The notes under the pieces are model-generated. The model made no database searches and had not been told where the DNA came from. It saw only the letters and a list, made by a program, of their open reading frames with translations. Positions 7,046 through 14,325 of a DNA stretch of 27,717 bases are shown here, one piece after another; the stretch's first letter is position 1, and each line of letters opens with the position of its first letter. The DNA is from Asaia bogorensis (lineage in GTDB: Bacteria; Pseudomonadota; Alphaproteobacteria; Acetobacterales; Acetobacteraceae). The stretch lies in assembly GCA_945886995.1 (NCBI GenBank), contig CAMCZJ010000007.1, forward strand, positions 1 to 27,717. The letters are read 5' to 3'. The translations under genes were made by a program, and so were the position numbers.

Positions 7046-8110
7046 ATGCCGCGAAGCCGTTTCCGTCCGCTCATTCCTGCCCTCGCCCTCGGCGTCACGT
7101 TGGTGCTCGGCTTCGCCTCCGCCGCCGTCGTCGCGCAGACCGGTGTTGCGCAAATCGAGGCCGATGGGATGCCGCTGCGCCTCGTCTATCCCACCGCCGC
7201 CCGCGTGCGGCCGATGGCGTCCGGCCCCTTCAACCTGTCCGTCGCGCCCGCCGCATCGCTCCTCCCGGGATCCTGGCGCGTGGTTCTCATGTCGCACGGC
7301 ACGGGCGGCAACCCGCTCGCCGAGCATACCCTCGCCGCGCGCCTCGCGGCGGCCGGCTTCGTCGTGGCGCAGCTTCTGCATCGCGGCGACAACAACGCCG
7401 ATGTCACCGCCGCGGGACCGGAATCCTGGCGCCACCGCCCGCGGGAGGCGAGCGCCGCGCTGGACGCCCTGGCCGCGCACCCCGACTGGGGGCCGCGGCT
7501 GCGGCTTGACCGGGTGGGCGTGCACGGCATCTCCGCCGGCGCCATTACCGCGATGGCGCTCGTCGGCGCCGAGTGGAGCCTGCGTGACCTCATCCGCCAC
7601 TGCCTCGCCGCGGGGGAGGCCGATCTCGGCTTCTGCTACAATGGTCTGCCGGACGAGGCCGCGCGCGCCGCCCGCCGCGTGCGCTTCGAATCCGCCCGCA
7701 ACGTGCCGGACTTCCTGCTGGGGCAGGAGAACAATGCCCGGCATGGCGGGCGCGATCCGCGCATTGCCGTCGTCGCCGTCTCCACCCCGGTCGGGGCGAT
7801 CTTCCGCACCGACAGCCTGGCGCAGATCGCGGTGCCCGTCGGCGTGGTCCGTGCGGAGGCGGATCGCCTCACGCCCAATGCCTTCCACGCCGACCGCCTT
7901 CTGCGGTATTGCGGCGCCTGCACGCCGCTCGCCGTGATGGCCGGAGCAGGGCATATGGACGCCATGTCGCCCTGGCCCAGCAGCGTCGCGAAGGCGGTAG
8001 CGGATCGGCACCCGGTGGGCGGCAGGCCCGAACCGGGCTTCGATCCCGCCGAGCGCAATGCGGCGCAGGCGGCGATCGTTCAGCATTTCGTGCGTCACCT
8101 CGCGCCATGA
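7046..8110 (+). CDS. exported alpha/beta hydrolase (predicted dienelactone-hydrolase/PAF-AH-like)
   Basis: This 354-residue protein has an N-terminal hydrophobic signal or anchor (about 8-30, ending AVVAQ). An alpha/beta-hydrolase core follows: oxyanion-loop SHGTGG (83-88), nucleophile elbow GISAG with Ser163, a candidate acid in EADRLTP (Asp273) and catalytic His303 in AGHMDAM. The layout resembles the predicted dienelactone hydrolases (COG4188) and PAF-acetylhydrolase relatives, so ester hydrolysis outside the cytoplasm is inferred; the substrate is unknown. ATG 7046 is preferred because GGAG lies six bases upstream; in-frame ATGs at 7034 and 7040 are alternatives. Its stop overlaps the start of the sensor kinase as ATGA, implying cotranslation. 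Codon use differs from the flanking chromosome. Confidence 0.8.
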   Translation: MPRSRFRPLIPALALGVTLVLGFASAAVVAQTGVAQIEADGMPLRLVYPTAARVRPMASGPFNLSVAPAASLLPGSWRVVLMSHGTGGNPLAEHTLAARLAAAGFVVAQLLHRGDNNADVTAAGPESWRHRPREASAALDALAAHPDWGPRLRLDRVGVHGISAGAITAMALVGAEWSLRDLIRHCLAAGEADLGFCYNGLPDEAARAARRVRFESARNVPDFLLGQENNARHGGRDPRIAVVAVSTPVGAIFRTDSLAQIAVPVGVVRAEADRLTPNAFHADRLLRYCGACTPLAVMAGAGHMDAMSPWPSSVAKAVADRHPVGGRPEPGFDPAERNAAQAAIVQHFVRHLAP

Positions 8111-9159
8111 GGCTGCGGACCTGGCTGCCGCCCGGCGCGGCACGCGGCCTTGGGCGTCGGCTGCTGGTGGCGGTCGCGCTGGCCCCACCCATCGCCTGGC
8201 TGGCGCAGGCGGTGCTACCGGGCACCGCGGGCTATGGCACGGCACTAACGCGCAGCCTGGCGATCAGCCTCTGTACCTGGGCGGCGGTGGATCTCGGACG
8301 TTTCCTGCTGAGGGGGAAGCTCGGCGCAGCCCCGCCGCATTATTGGCCGCCGCCGCGCGGTGCAGCGCTGCTGCTCGGGCTCGGCCTGCCGGCCGGGGTA
8401 CTCGCCGGCATTGCGCTCGGCGACATGCTGGCCGGCCCGTCCGCAGTGGCCGGCGGGGCGGGTGCCGTCGCCGTGTTCGGGCTGGCGGTGGGCGTTGCGA
8501 TGACTGCCGCCTTCTACAGCCGCGGCCGGCAGGAGGCGCTGGCCCGGCAGGTTGAGGCGGCACGGCTCGCCGCGCTCAAGGCGCAGCTTGATCCACACAT
8601 GCTGTTCAACACGCTCGCCACGCTGCGCGCGCTGATCGCAACCGACCCGCCGCGCGCGACGGCGATGCTCGACCGCCTGGTGAGCTTCCTGCGCGCCACC
8701 CTCGGCGCGAGCCGCGCGGAGACGCACAGCCTGGCCGCGGAACGCGCCTGGATCGAGAACTACCTCGCCCTGATGCAGATCCGGCTTGGCGCACGCCTCA
8801 CGACGCGATGGGACATCCCCACCGCGCTGGAACCCGTGCAGGTGCCGGCCCTGCTGCTCCAACCAGCGGTGGAGAATGCGATCCGCCACGGCATCGAACC
8901 CAAGCCCGAAGGCGGTCGGATTGAGATCAGCGCCCGCAGGGAAGGCGGCGAGCTCCTGCTTCGGGTCCGCGACACGGGCGTCGGACTGCCGGTGGCTGCG
9001 CAGGACAGGTTCGGCCTTGTTCAGCTTCGTGAGCGGCTGCGCCTCCTCCATGGGAGTGCGGCGTCGGTCGCCCTCGCGGCGGCTGGCGATGCTGAGGGCG
9101 GCGCGCTGGTGACGCTGCGCTTGCCAATGGCGCTGCCGGTGGCACCCTCTGCGCCATGA
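8107..9159 (+). CDS. LytS/YehU-type membrane sensor histidine kinase
   Basis: This 350-residue protein has about four membrane spans in the first 138 residues (near 18-38, 48-68, 85-105 and 112-137). A short coiled linker leads to the His_kinase family domain of LytS/YehU. The phosphoacceptor motif is QLDPHMLFNTL (His164) in place of the commoner QINPHFLFN. A HATPase domain carries the N-box PAVENAIRHGIEPK (Asn257) and DTGVGLP (289-295). There is no extracellular sensing domain, so the signal is probably felt within the membrane. The ATG at 8107 overlaps the hydrolase stop, and the gene's own stop overlaps the next start, again as ATGA. The partner is clearly the downstream LytTR regulator. 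Confidence 0.88.
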   Translation: MRLRTWLPPGAARGLGRRLLVAVALAPPIAWLAQAVLPGTAGYGTALTRSLAISLCTWAAVDLGRFLLRGKLGAAPPHYWPPPRGAALLLGLGLPAGVLAGIALGDMLAGPSAVAGGAGAVAVFGLAVGVAMTAAFYSRGRQEALARQVEAARLAALKAQLDPHMLFNTLATLRALIATDPPRATAMLDRLVSFLRATLGASRAETHSLAAERAWIENYLALMQIRLGARLTTRWDIPTALEPVQVPALLLQPAVENAIRHGIEPKPEGGRIEISARREGGELLLRVRDTGVGLPVAAQDRFGLVQLRERLRLLHGSAASVALAAAGDAEGGALVTLRLPMALPVAPSAP

Positions 9160-9950
9160 GCCCTGGCCCGCGCGCGCTGATCGCTGAGGACGAGCCACTG
9201 CTTGCCGCCGCGCTGGCGGCCGAGCTTGCCGCCTGCTGGCCCGGCCTTGCCCTGCTGCCCCCGGCGCCGGACGGCGCGGCGGCGCTGGCGGCCGCGCTCG
9301 CCCACCGGCCCGATGTCTGCTTTCTCGACATCCGGATGCCGCGCCTCGACGGGTTGGCCGCCGCACACGCCATCATCGAGGACTGGCCGCATGACGTGCC
9401 GCCGCCACTCATGGTCTTCGTCACGGCGCATGACGAATATGCGTTGCGGGCCTTCGAGGCGCAGGCGCTGGACTACTTGCTGAAGCCGGTAGAGCACGGC
9501 CGCCTGGCTGCCTGTGTCGCGCGGCTGATGCGGCAGCTCGGCGACAGGCGCGAGCCCGCGGCCGCGCTCGACGACGCGGTGGCGCAGCTGCGCGCCGTGC
9601 CAGCGCCAGCAAGCGTCGGGGCGCCGCGGCTCCATGTGATCCGCGCCCAGGCCGGTGAGGTCGTGCATCTCGTGCCGGTCGAGGAGGCTTTCTACTTCGC
9701 AGCCGCCGACAAGTATGTCCGCGTGGTCACGGCGGAGCGGGAGCACCTGATCCGCCTTTCGCTCCGCGATCTGCTGCCGCAGCTGGATCCGCAGCGCTTC
9801 TGGCAGGTGCATCGCGGGCTTGTCGTGCAGGCGCGCCACATCCTCGCCGCGCGGCGCGAGGAAACGGGACGCGTGCTGCTCACGCTGCGCGGCCGCCCAG
9901 AGACGCTGGTCGCGAGCCGGATGTTCGCGCATCTGTTCCGCGGGATGTGA
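9156..9950 (+). CDS. LytTR-family response regulator
   Basis: This 264-residue protein has a receiver domain at about 5-125. Its acidic pocket is in AEDEP (10-14), Asp58 is the phosphoacceptor in FLDIRMPRLDG, and a Lys lies in LLKPVEHG. A C-terminal LytTR DNA-binding domain covers about 155-262, with the family elements EEAFYFAAADKYVRVV and FWQVHRGLVV. LytTR proteins bind paired imperfect direct repeats upstream of targets; the obvious candidate is the operon's own upstream region, but no such pair stood out. It is translationally coupled to the kinase. Together with the hydrolase it forms a three-gene unit that may be self-contained. Confidence 0.9.
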   Translation: MSPGPRALIAEDEPLLAAALAAELAACWPGLALLPPAPDGAAALAAALAHRPDVCFLDIRMPRLDGLAAAHAIIEDWPHDVPPPLMVFVTAHDEYALRAFEAQALDYLLKPVEHGRLAACVARLMRQLGDRREPAAALDDAVAQLRAVPAPASVGAPRLHVIRAQAGEVVHLVPVEEAFYFAAADKYVRVVTAEREHLIRLSLRDLLPQLDPQRFWQVHRGLVVQARHILAARREETGRVLLTLRGRPETLVASRMFAHLFRGM

Positions 9951-10319
9951 TCAGCAACCGCGCAAGCCGCAACACGCTGCTTGCCGTGAAGAGAGCCAGA
10001 GATTTTCGTTCGCTGGGTTCCACCGCTACGCCATTTCCAAGCTCCAAACACACTCTCCGGTGACTAATTATCTCCGTACTTGTTGACTTGGCTGATTTAC
10101 AGCCCGGACACTTGGAATTGCGCTTTGCGACGGGTGATTATTTCCGCGCTCGCACTCAGGGGGCCGTGTTGCCCTATTTTGGATTTGGTATCTGCTCCCT
10201 TGCCAAAACCGGCATCTTCGAGGAAAGAGCTTTCCCTTGTTGTGTGATTGGGTCCGAACGCAGCAAGCAAATGCCCCCGCTCGTTTTCCTTTACGCCCGA
10301 AATACCGTAAAGCTGCGCC
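9951..10319. other. gene-free stretch with the right junction of the inserted segment
   Basis: No convincing coding frame lies in these 369 bases; the frames that cross it are antisense or lack protein-like composition. It is less GC-rich than the operon before it. TTGACT at 10083-10088 has no matching -10 box at normal spacing. The right end holds a perfect inverted repeat and the right copy of the 34-bp repeat. The middle could be decayed mobile DNA, but nothing in it is recognisable. Confidence 0.5.
10289..10312 (+). promoter_or_regulatory. inverted repeat just upstream of the peptidase C26 start
   Basis: CTTTACG (10289-10295) and CGTAAAG (10306-10312) are perfect inverted arms around a 10-base spacer. 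The right arm ends seven bases before the ATG. This can be an operator or a hairpin covering the ribosome-binding region. The symmetry is not kept in the left repeat copy (CTTTTCG and CCTAACG there). Confidence 0.45.
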
Positions 10320-10345
10320 ATGCGATCCCTTCCCCTGATTGGTGT
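10312..10345 (+). repeat. right copy of 34-bp direct repeat (functional peptidase start)
   Basis: The partner of 6735-6768, offset by 3577 bases, with one mismatch. This copy includes ATG 10320 and the first nine codons of the intact peptidase C26 gene. Confidence 0.9.
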
Positions 10346-11036
10346 GACCCTCGATTCCGAAGAAGCTGGCGGCTGGTCCAAGCTGCCCTGGTATGCGCTC
10401 AGGCGGAATTACTTCTCGGCCATTGTGGCGGCGGGCGGCTTGCCGGTGGCGCTGCCGCATCACCCCGAAATGGCGGAGGCCTATTTGGCCGAGGTGGATG
10501 GGCTGATGGTGACCGGCGGCGCCTTTGATGTGGACCCGGCCCTTTGGGGCGGCGGCGCGCCGCACCCCAAGGTCACGCTGAAGCCAGGCCGGACGGATTT
10601 TGAAATGGCCGCGACGCGCGCTGCCCTTGCACGCAACAAGCCAGTGCTCGGCATTTGCGGCGGGCAGCAATTGCTGGCGGTGGCGCTCGGCGGGCGCCTG
10701 ATCCAGCACATACCTGATGAGGTGCCGGGCGCTTTGGCGCATGAACAACCCAATCCGCGCACGGAGCCGGGGCATGAGGTGACCATTGCTGAGGGCACGT
10801 TGCTGTCACGTATCATCGGCAAGCCGCGCATGACGGTGAATTCCGCGCATCACCAGGCGGTGGCCAGCATTGGTGATGGGGGCGTGGTGAATGCGCTGGC
10901 CCCCGATGGCGTGATTGAGGGTATTGAACACCCCGGCTATCGCTTCGCGCTTGGTGTGCAATGGCATCCTGAATACGCGGTTGATCCCGATGATCCAGCG
11001 ATTTTCCGCGCCTTCATCGCGGCCTGCCACGCATGA
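10320..11036 (+). CDS. peptidase C26 / gamma-glutamyl-gamma-aminobutyrate hydrolase family (class I glutamine amidotransferase fold)
   Basis: This 238-residue cytoplasmic protein has the N-terminus PLIGVTLD, the oxyanion region VDGLMVTGGAFDVDP (59-73), the nucleophile elbow GICGGQQLL with Cys113, and the His-x-Glu pair in GVQWHPE (His216, Glu218). This is the PuuD-like class that splits gamma-glutamyl amides, for example gamma-glutamyl-GABA in putrescine breakdown. No putrescine genes are adjacent, so the substrate is open. No strong Shine-Dalgarno precedes the ATG; an inverted repeat sits directly upstream. The stop overlaps the start of the pseudouridine synthase gene by four bases (ATGA). 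Its 5' end is duplicated 3.58 kb upstream as a dead stub. Confidence 0.88.
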   Translation: MRSLPLIGVTLDSEEAGGWSKLPWYALRRNYFSAIVAAGGLPVALPHHPEMAEAYLAEVDGLMVTGGAFDVDPALWGGGAPHPKVTLKPGRTDFEMAATRAALARNKPVLGICGGQQLLAVALGGRLIQHIPDEVPGALAHEQPNPRTEPGHEVTIAEGTLLSRIIGKPRMTVNSAHHQAVASIGDGGVVNALAPDGVIEGIEHPGYRFALGVQWHPEYAVDPDDPAIFRAFIAACHA

Positions 11037-11905
11037 ACGCCGAAGATGAAGCCGAAGCCGAAGGCCCGCGCGGCGAACGCATTGCAAAATTCCTGGCGCG
11101 CGCAGGTGTGGCTTCGCGCCGGGATGCGGAAAAGCTGATCGCGGAAGGGCTGGTGCGGCTTGGCGGCAAGCTGGTGACCAGCCCCGCCACTTTTATCTCT
11201 CCGGGTGATCAGATCAGCGTCAATGGCAAGCCCATCGCCGCAGCGGAACGCACGCGGCTGTTTCGCTACCATAAGCCCACCGGCTTTGTGACGACGCATC
11301 GCGACCCGGAAGGCCGGCCCACGGTTTTCGCCAATCTGCCGCAGGGACTGCCGCGGTTGGTTTCGGTCGGGCGTCTTGATCTCACCAGCGAAGGCTTGCT
11401 GCTGCTGACCAATGATGGCGCGCTGGCGCGCAAGCTTGAATTGCCGGCCAATGGCTGGCTGCGTCGTTATCGCGTGCGCGTGCATGGCAAGGTGGATGAA
11501 CGCGGCTTGGCCGCGCTTGCGCGCGGGGTCACGGTGGATGGCGTGGCTTACGGCCCCATCGAAGCGGGGCTGGATGCGCGCATGGGCACCAATGCCTGGC
11601 TGACCGTGGCATTGCGCGAAGGCAAGAACCGCGAGGTGCGTAAAGTCATGGCGCATCTTGGCCTGGCGGTGACGCGCCTGATCCGCACCGCTTATGGCCC
11701 CTTCCAGTTGGGATCCCTGCCGCGCGGGGCGGCGGAGGAAGTGAATGCCAAGGTATTGCGCGAGCAATTGGGCCTGGATGCACCAAAGCGCGGGCGCGAC
11801 GCGGTAGTGGAACCGGCAGCACCGGAAGCACAAGCCGCAAAGCCGCAACGCCCCCCGCGCGCGCGGCATGCCGGACCGCAGACGCCGCGCCGCGGCAAGG
11901 GCTGA
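11033..11905 (+). CDS. RluB/RsuA-family pseudouridine synthase
   Basis: This 290-residue protein has an S4 RNA-binding domain at about 15-62 (RIAKFLARAGVASRRDAEKL), then the RsuA/RluB/RluE/RluF catalytic domain. The catalytic Asp116 lies in GRLDLTSEGLLLLTNDG, and GKNREVRKVMAHLG is typical of the RNA-contact region. It isomerises a uridine in rRNA. Alphaproteobacterial members are usually called RluB (23S U2605), but RsuA or RluF specificity cannot be ruled out by eye. The last 40 residues are a Pro/Ala/Arg-rich basic tail of low complexity, common in this lineage. It is coupled to the peptidase upstream (ATGA) and to rsmD downstream (TGATG). Confidence 0.88.
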   Translation: MNAEDEAEAEGPRGERIAKFLARAGVASRRDAEKLIAEGLVRLGGKLVTSPATFISPGDQISVNGKPIAAAERTRLFRYHKPTGFVTTHRDPEGRPTVFANLPQGLPRLVSVGRLDLTSEGLLLLTNDGALARKLELPANGWLRRYRVRVHGKVDERGLAALARGVTVDGVAYGPIEAGLDARMGTNAWLTVALREGKNREVRKVMAHLGLAVTRLIRTAYGPFQLGSLPRGAAEEVNAKVLREQLGLDAPKRGRDAVVEPAAPEAQAAKPQRPPRARHAGPQTPRRGKG

Positions 11906-12486
11906 TGCGCATCATCGCCGGGCGCTGGAAGGGGCGCGTGCTTACCGCCCCGCCGGGCTTGGCGACACGCCCGACCAGTGACCGCGCCCGGCAGGCGATA
12001 TTCGACCAGCTTTGGCATGCGCCCTGGGCCGGGCGTGCCGTGGTGGAAAATGCGACCGTGCTGGATGGCTTCGCGGGCACTGGTGCCTTGGGGCTTGAGG
12101 CTTTGTCGCGCGGCGCCGCGCGCGCCTTTTTCATGGAACAGGATCGTGCAGCCCTTACGGCGCTGCGCGCCAATATCGCTGGCTGCAAGGCGGGCGATGC
12201 CTGCCGCGTGATTGCGGGTGATGTCACCGCGCCCCCCATCGCTGCCGCGCCTTGCAGCCTGGTGTTTCTGGACCCGCCTTATGGCAAGGGGCTGGTGCCG
12301 CGCGCCTTGGTTGCCTTGCAGGCCAGGAGCTGGATCGCGCCCGGCGCGCTGATTATTGCCGAGACCGGGCGCGATGAGGAAGCCGTTGTGCTTCCGGGCT
12401 TCGAGGTTGTTTCCACGCGTGACCATGGCGCCGCACGGCTTTCCGCTTTGCGCGCGGCGGCACATTGCGGAGACGCCGCTTCCTGA
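11905..12486 (+). CDS. rsmD: 16S rRNA (guanine966-N2)-methyltransferase
   Basis: This 193-residue Rossmann-fold methyltransferase opens with the diagnostic RIIAGRWKGR and has TRPTSDRARQAIFDQL (21-36), the SAM-binding DGFAGTGALGLEALSRG (54-70) and the catalytic DPPYGKG (123-129). It methylates G966 in 16S rRNA during 30S assembly. Its ATG overlaps the pseudouridine synthase stop by one base, so two rRNA modification enzymes are translated in sequence. The C-terminus is slightly extended compared with the E. coli type. Confidence 0.92.
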   Translation: MRIIAGRWKGRVLTAPPGLATRPTSDRARQAIFDQLWHAPWAGRAVVENATVLDGFAGTGALGLEALSRGAARAFFMEQDRAALTALRANIAGCKAGDACRVIAGDVTAPPIAAAPCSLVFLDPPYGKGLVPRALVALQARSWIAPGALIIAETGRDEEAVVLPGFEVVSTRDHGAARLSALRAAAHCGDAAS

Positions 12487-12567
12487 TACGCTCCCTTGGT
12501 TCGTGTCCCGCTCACATTCGTTCGCCGGACAAGCACCAAGGGTTTTCTGGGTCGCATTTTCCGAGCC

Positions 12568-12587
12568 GCCAAGTGATTCCACTTGGC
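12568..12587. promoter_or_regulatory. perfect 8-bp hairpin between rsmD and the Bug receptor gene
   Basis: GCCAAGTG and CACTTGGC are perfect arms around the loop ATTC, 31 bases before the receptor's ATG. No T tract follows, so a classical terminator is unlikely. An operator, an RNA-processing site or a mild attenuator are possible. Confidence 0.4.
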
Positions 12588-12618
12588 TTGAAAATGCTCC
12601 GAAACGGGAGGAATAATC

Positions 12619-13572
12619 ATGCGTCATTTGTTGCTGGCGGGTCTTGCCGCCCTTGCCCTTTCCAGCCCTGCCCTGGCGCAGGACCGCACCGTGCGCGTGA
12701 TCAGCGGTTTCGCCGCTGGCGGCACGGGCGATCTGATGGCGCGGCTGATTGCCGAATATGCCGCGCCGCATTTGCCCGCGCGCGGCGTTGTGGAAAACCG
12801 CACTGGGGCCAATGGGTTGATCGCCGCTGAATTGGTGGCGCGCAGCGCCCCCGACGGCAACACTGTGCTGCAATGCCCGATGGGCACCATGACCATCACG
12901 CCCAATCTGCCAGGGGCGAGCCTGCCGGTTGATCCGCGCACGGAAATGACTGGCATCGTGAATGTGGCGCTTTCCACCTATGGCTTGGTCGTGGCGGCCA
13001 ATGGTCCACATAAGGATGTGGCAGGCTTGCTCGCCGCCGCGCGCGCCAAGCCGGGCGGGCTTTCCTATGCGTCTGCGGGCGTTGGGTCGGCGCAGCATCT
13101 TTCCGTGGAATTGCTCAAGGCCAAGGCTGGGCTTGATATTGTCCATGTGCCTTATCGCGGTGCGACGCCAGCGATTGTTGATATTCTTGGCGGGCGCGCG
13201 GATTTCATGATCACGAATCTTGGCGATGTGACGCGCCAGATTCAGGGCGGTGAATTGCGCCTGCTGGCGCTGGGTGATGCCACCGGATCACCACTATTTC
13301 CGCAGGCGCGCCCGATTTCTGATTGGGTGCCGGGGCTTGAAATGGCCGGCTGGTTTGGCGTGTGCGGCCCGCGCGCCATTACCGCCGATGCGGCCCGCGC
13401 CTGGAATGACGCCATGCGCAAAGCGCTTGAGAACCCAACTTTCCGGCAAAGGCTGCTCGATTCCGGTCTAACGCCAAATTTCGAGGATATGGCAAGCTTC
13501 AACCGCCGTATCGCGAATGATCTGAAATCCTGGGGCGATGTGATCCGCGCCGCCGGCATCAAGGCGGATTGA
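12619..13572 (+). CDS. Bug/TctC-family periplasmic solute-binding receptor
   Basis: This 317-residue protein has a clear signal peptide (MRHLLLAGLAALALSSPALA, cleavage before QD). The Bug/TctC fold follows, with hallmarks RVISGFAAGGTGDLMARL, VVENRTGANGLIAA, ASAGVGSAQHL and the VPYRGATPAI stretch. These receptors capture small carboxylates and similar ligands in the periplasm. Most members, like this one, are orphans without adjacent tctA/tctB membrane subunits. GGGAGG at 12606-12611 is a strong ribosome-binding site seven bases from the ATG. It is followed by a dienelactone hydrolase-like gene after 12 bases, so uptake and breakdown of a related compound may be linked; the ligand is unknown. 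Confidence 0.9.
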   Translation: MRHLLLAGLAALALSSPALAQDRTVRVISGFAAGGTGDLMARLIAEYAAPHLPARGVVENRTGANGLIAAELVARSAPDGNTVLQCPMGTMTITPNLPGASLPVDPRTEMTGIVNVALSTYGLVVAANGPHKDVAGLLAAARAKPGGLSYASAGVGSAQHLSVELLKAKAGLDIVHVPYRGATPAIVDILGGRADFMITNLGDVTRQIQGGELRLLALGDATGSPLFPQARPISDWVPGLEMAGWFGVCGPRAITADAARAWNDAMRKALENPTFRQRLLDSGLTPNFEDMASFNRRIANDLKSWGDVIRAAGIKAD

Positions 13573-13584
13573 AGGGCGCGCAGG

Positions 13585-14325
13585 ATGATCGAAGGCATCA
13601 TTGATATCCAAACTCGCGCCGGCGCGATGGAAAGTTTTATCTGTCACCCGGAACGCAACGGCCCCTTTCCTGCCGTGCTGATGCTGATGGATGCGCCCGG
13701 CATTCGTGAGGAGCTTTACGATATGGCGCGGCGGCTTGCCGCCACGGGCTATTACGTGGTGCTACCCAATCTTTATTACCGTTCCGGAAAAGATTCGAAA
13801 TTCGGCCCCGGCGTGCTGACAGTGGGCGACCCTGAACGCGACCGCATGCGCGCCATTCGCACCAAAATGACCATTCCGCCGGTGATGGAAGATGTCGCTG
13901 ACATGCTGGGCTTCCTCGACCAGCAAAAACACGTGCGCCCTGGCCCGGTTGGCGTGCATGGCTATTGCATGAGCGGGCCTTATGCACTGGCCGCCGCCGC
14001 GCGCTATCAGGGGCGCATCGCCGCTGCCGCTTCCTTCTATGGCACCTGGCTTGTCAGTGATGCGGTGGAAAGCCCGCATCTGACGCTCGGCCAAGGCAGC
14101 GCGGAGCTTTATATTGCCTGCGCCGAACATGATGAATTGGCACCACTTCCCATGGTGGATGAATTGCGCGCGCTGTTTGAAGCCTCAGGCGCCCGGGGAG
14201 AATTGGAAGTCTATCCAGCCGTGCATCACGGCTTCGCCTTTCCCGGCCGCTGGTGCTTCGACAAGCCAGGGGCTGAGCGCCATTGGGAAAGGTTGATCGC
14301 GCTCTATCGGCGGTGTTTGGCGTGA
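13585..14325 (+). CDS. dienelactone hydrolase family protein
   Basis: This 246-residue cytoplasmic alpha/beta hydrolase has the DLH nucleophile elbow GYCMSG with Cys128, a catalytic acid candidate Asp183 in EHDELAP, and His215 in VHHGFAFPGR. The active-site glutamate region is DAPGIREEL (36-44). Classical DLH opens dienelactones in chlorocatechol degradation; many family members act on other esters or lactones. Between two Bug receptors and with no catechol genes in view, its role is probably hydrolysis of an imported compound. It lies 12 bases after the first receptor, and its stop overlaps the GTG start of the second as GTGA. Confidence 0.87.
   Translation: MIEGIIDIQTRAGAMESFICHPERNGPFPAVLMLMDAPGIREELYDMARRLAATGYYVVLPNLYYRSGKDSKFGPGVLTVGDPERDRMRAIRTKMTIPPVMEDVADMLGFLDQQKHVRPGPVGVHGYCMSGPYALAAAARYQGRIAAAASFYGTWLVSDAVESPHLTLGQGSAELYIACAEHDELAPLPMVDELRALFEASGARGELEVYPAVHHGFAFPGRWCFDKPGAERHWERLIALYRRCLA

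Larger units (their letters stand above)
6769..10311. mobile_element. probable inserted segment (hydrolase-LytS-LytTR island) between direct repeats
   Basis: A segment of about 3.5 kb lies between two copies of the 5' end of the peptidase C26 gene. Its three genes prefer GAC, GAG, CTC and GTC, whereas the flanking genes use mostly GAT, GAA and TTG, a contrast easy to see by eye. No integrase, transposase or inverted termini were found, so the mechanism is open. Options are site-specific integration that restored the target gene, as many integrative elements do, or homologous replacement from a strain with the cluster. Borders are set at the repeat edges. Confidence 0.55.

Noticed and set aside
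6929..8245. Minus-strand frame of 438 codons
   Set aside because: Gly/Arg/His-rich composition and full antisense overlap with the hydrolase; a high-GC shadow.
10068..10775. Minus-strand frame of 235 codons across the right junction
   Set aside because: Antisense to the peptidase. It shares a short peptide with a frame upstream of tadA only because of the 34-bp DNA repeat.
12568..12587. Rho-independent terminator of rsmD
   Set aside because: The hairpin is perfect but has no T tract after it on either strand, so it is listed only as a possible regulatory hairpin.
11692..13146. Minus-strand frame of 484 codons
   Set aside because: Covers rsmD and the Bug receptor in antisense; no domain is visible.
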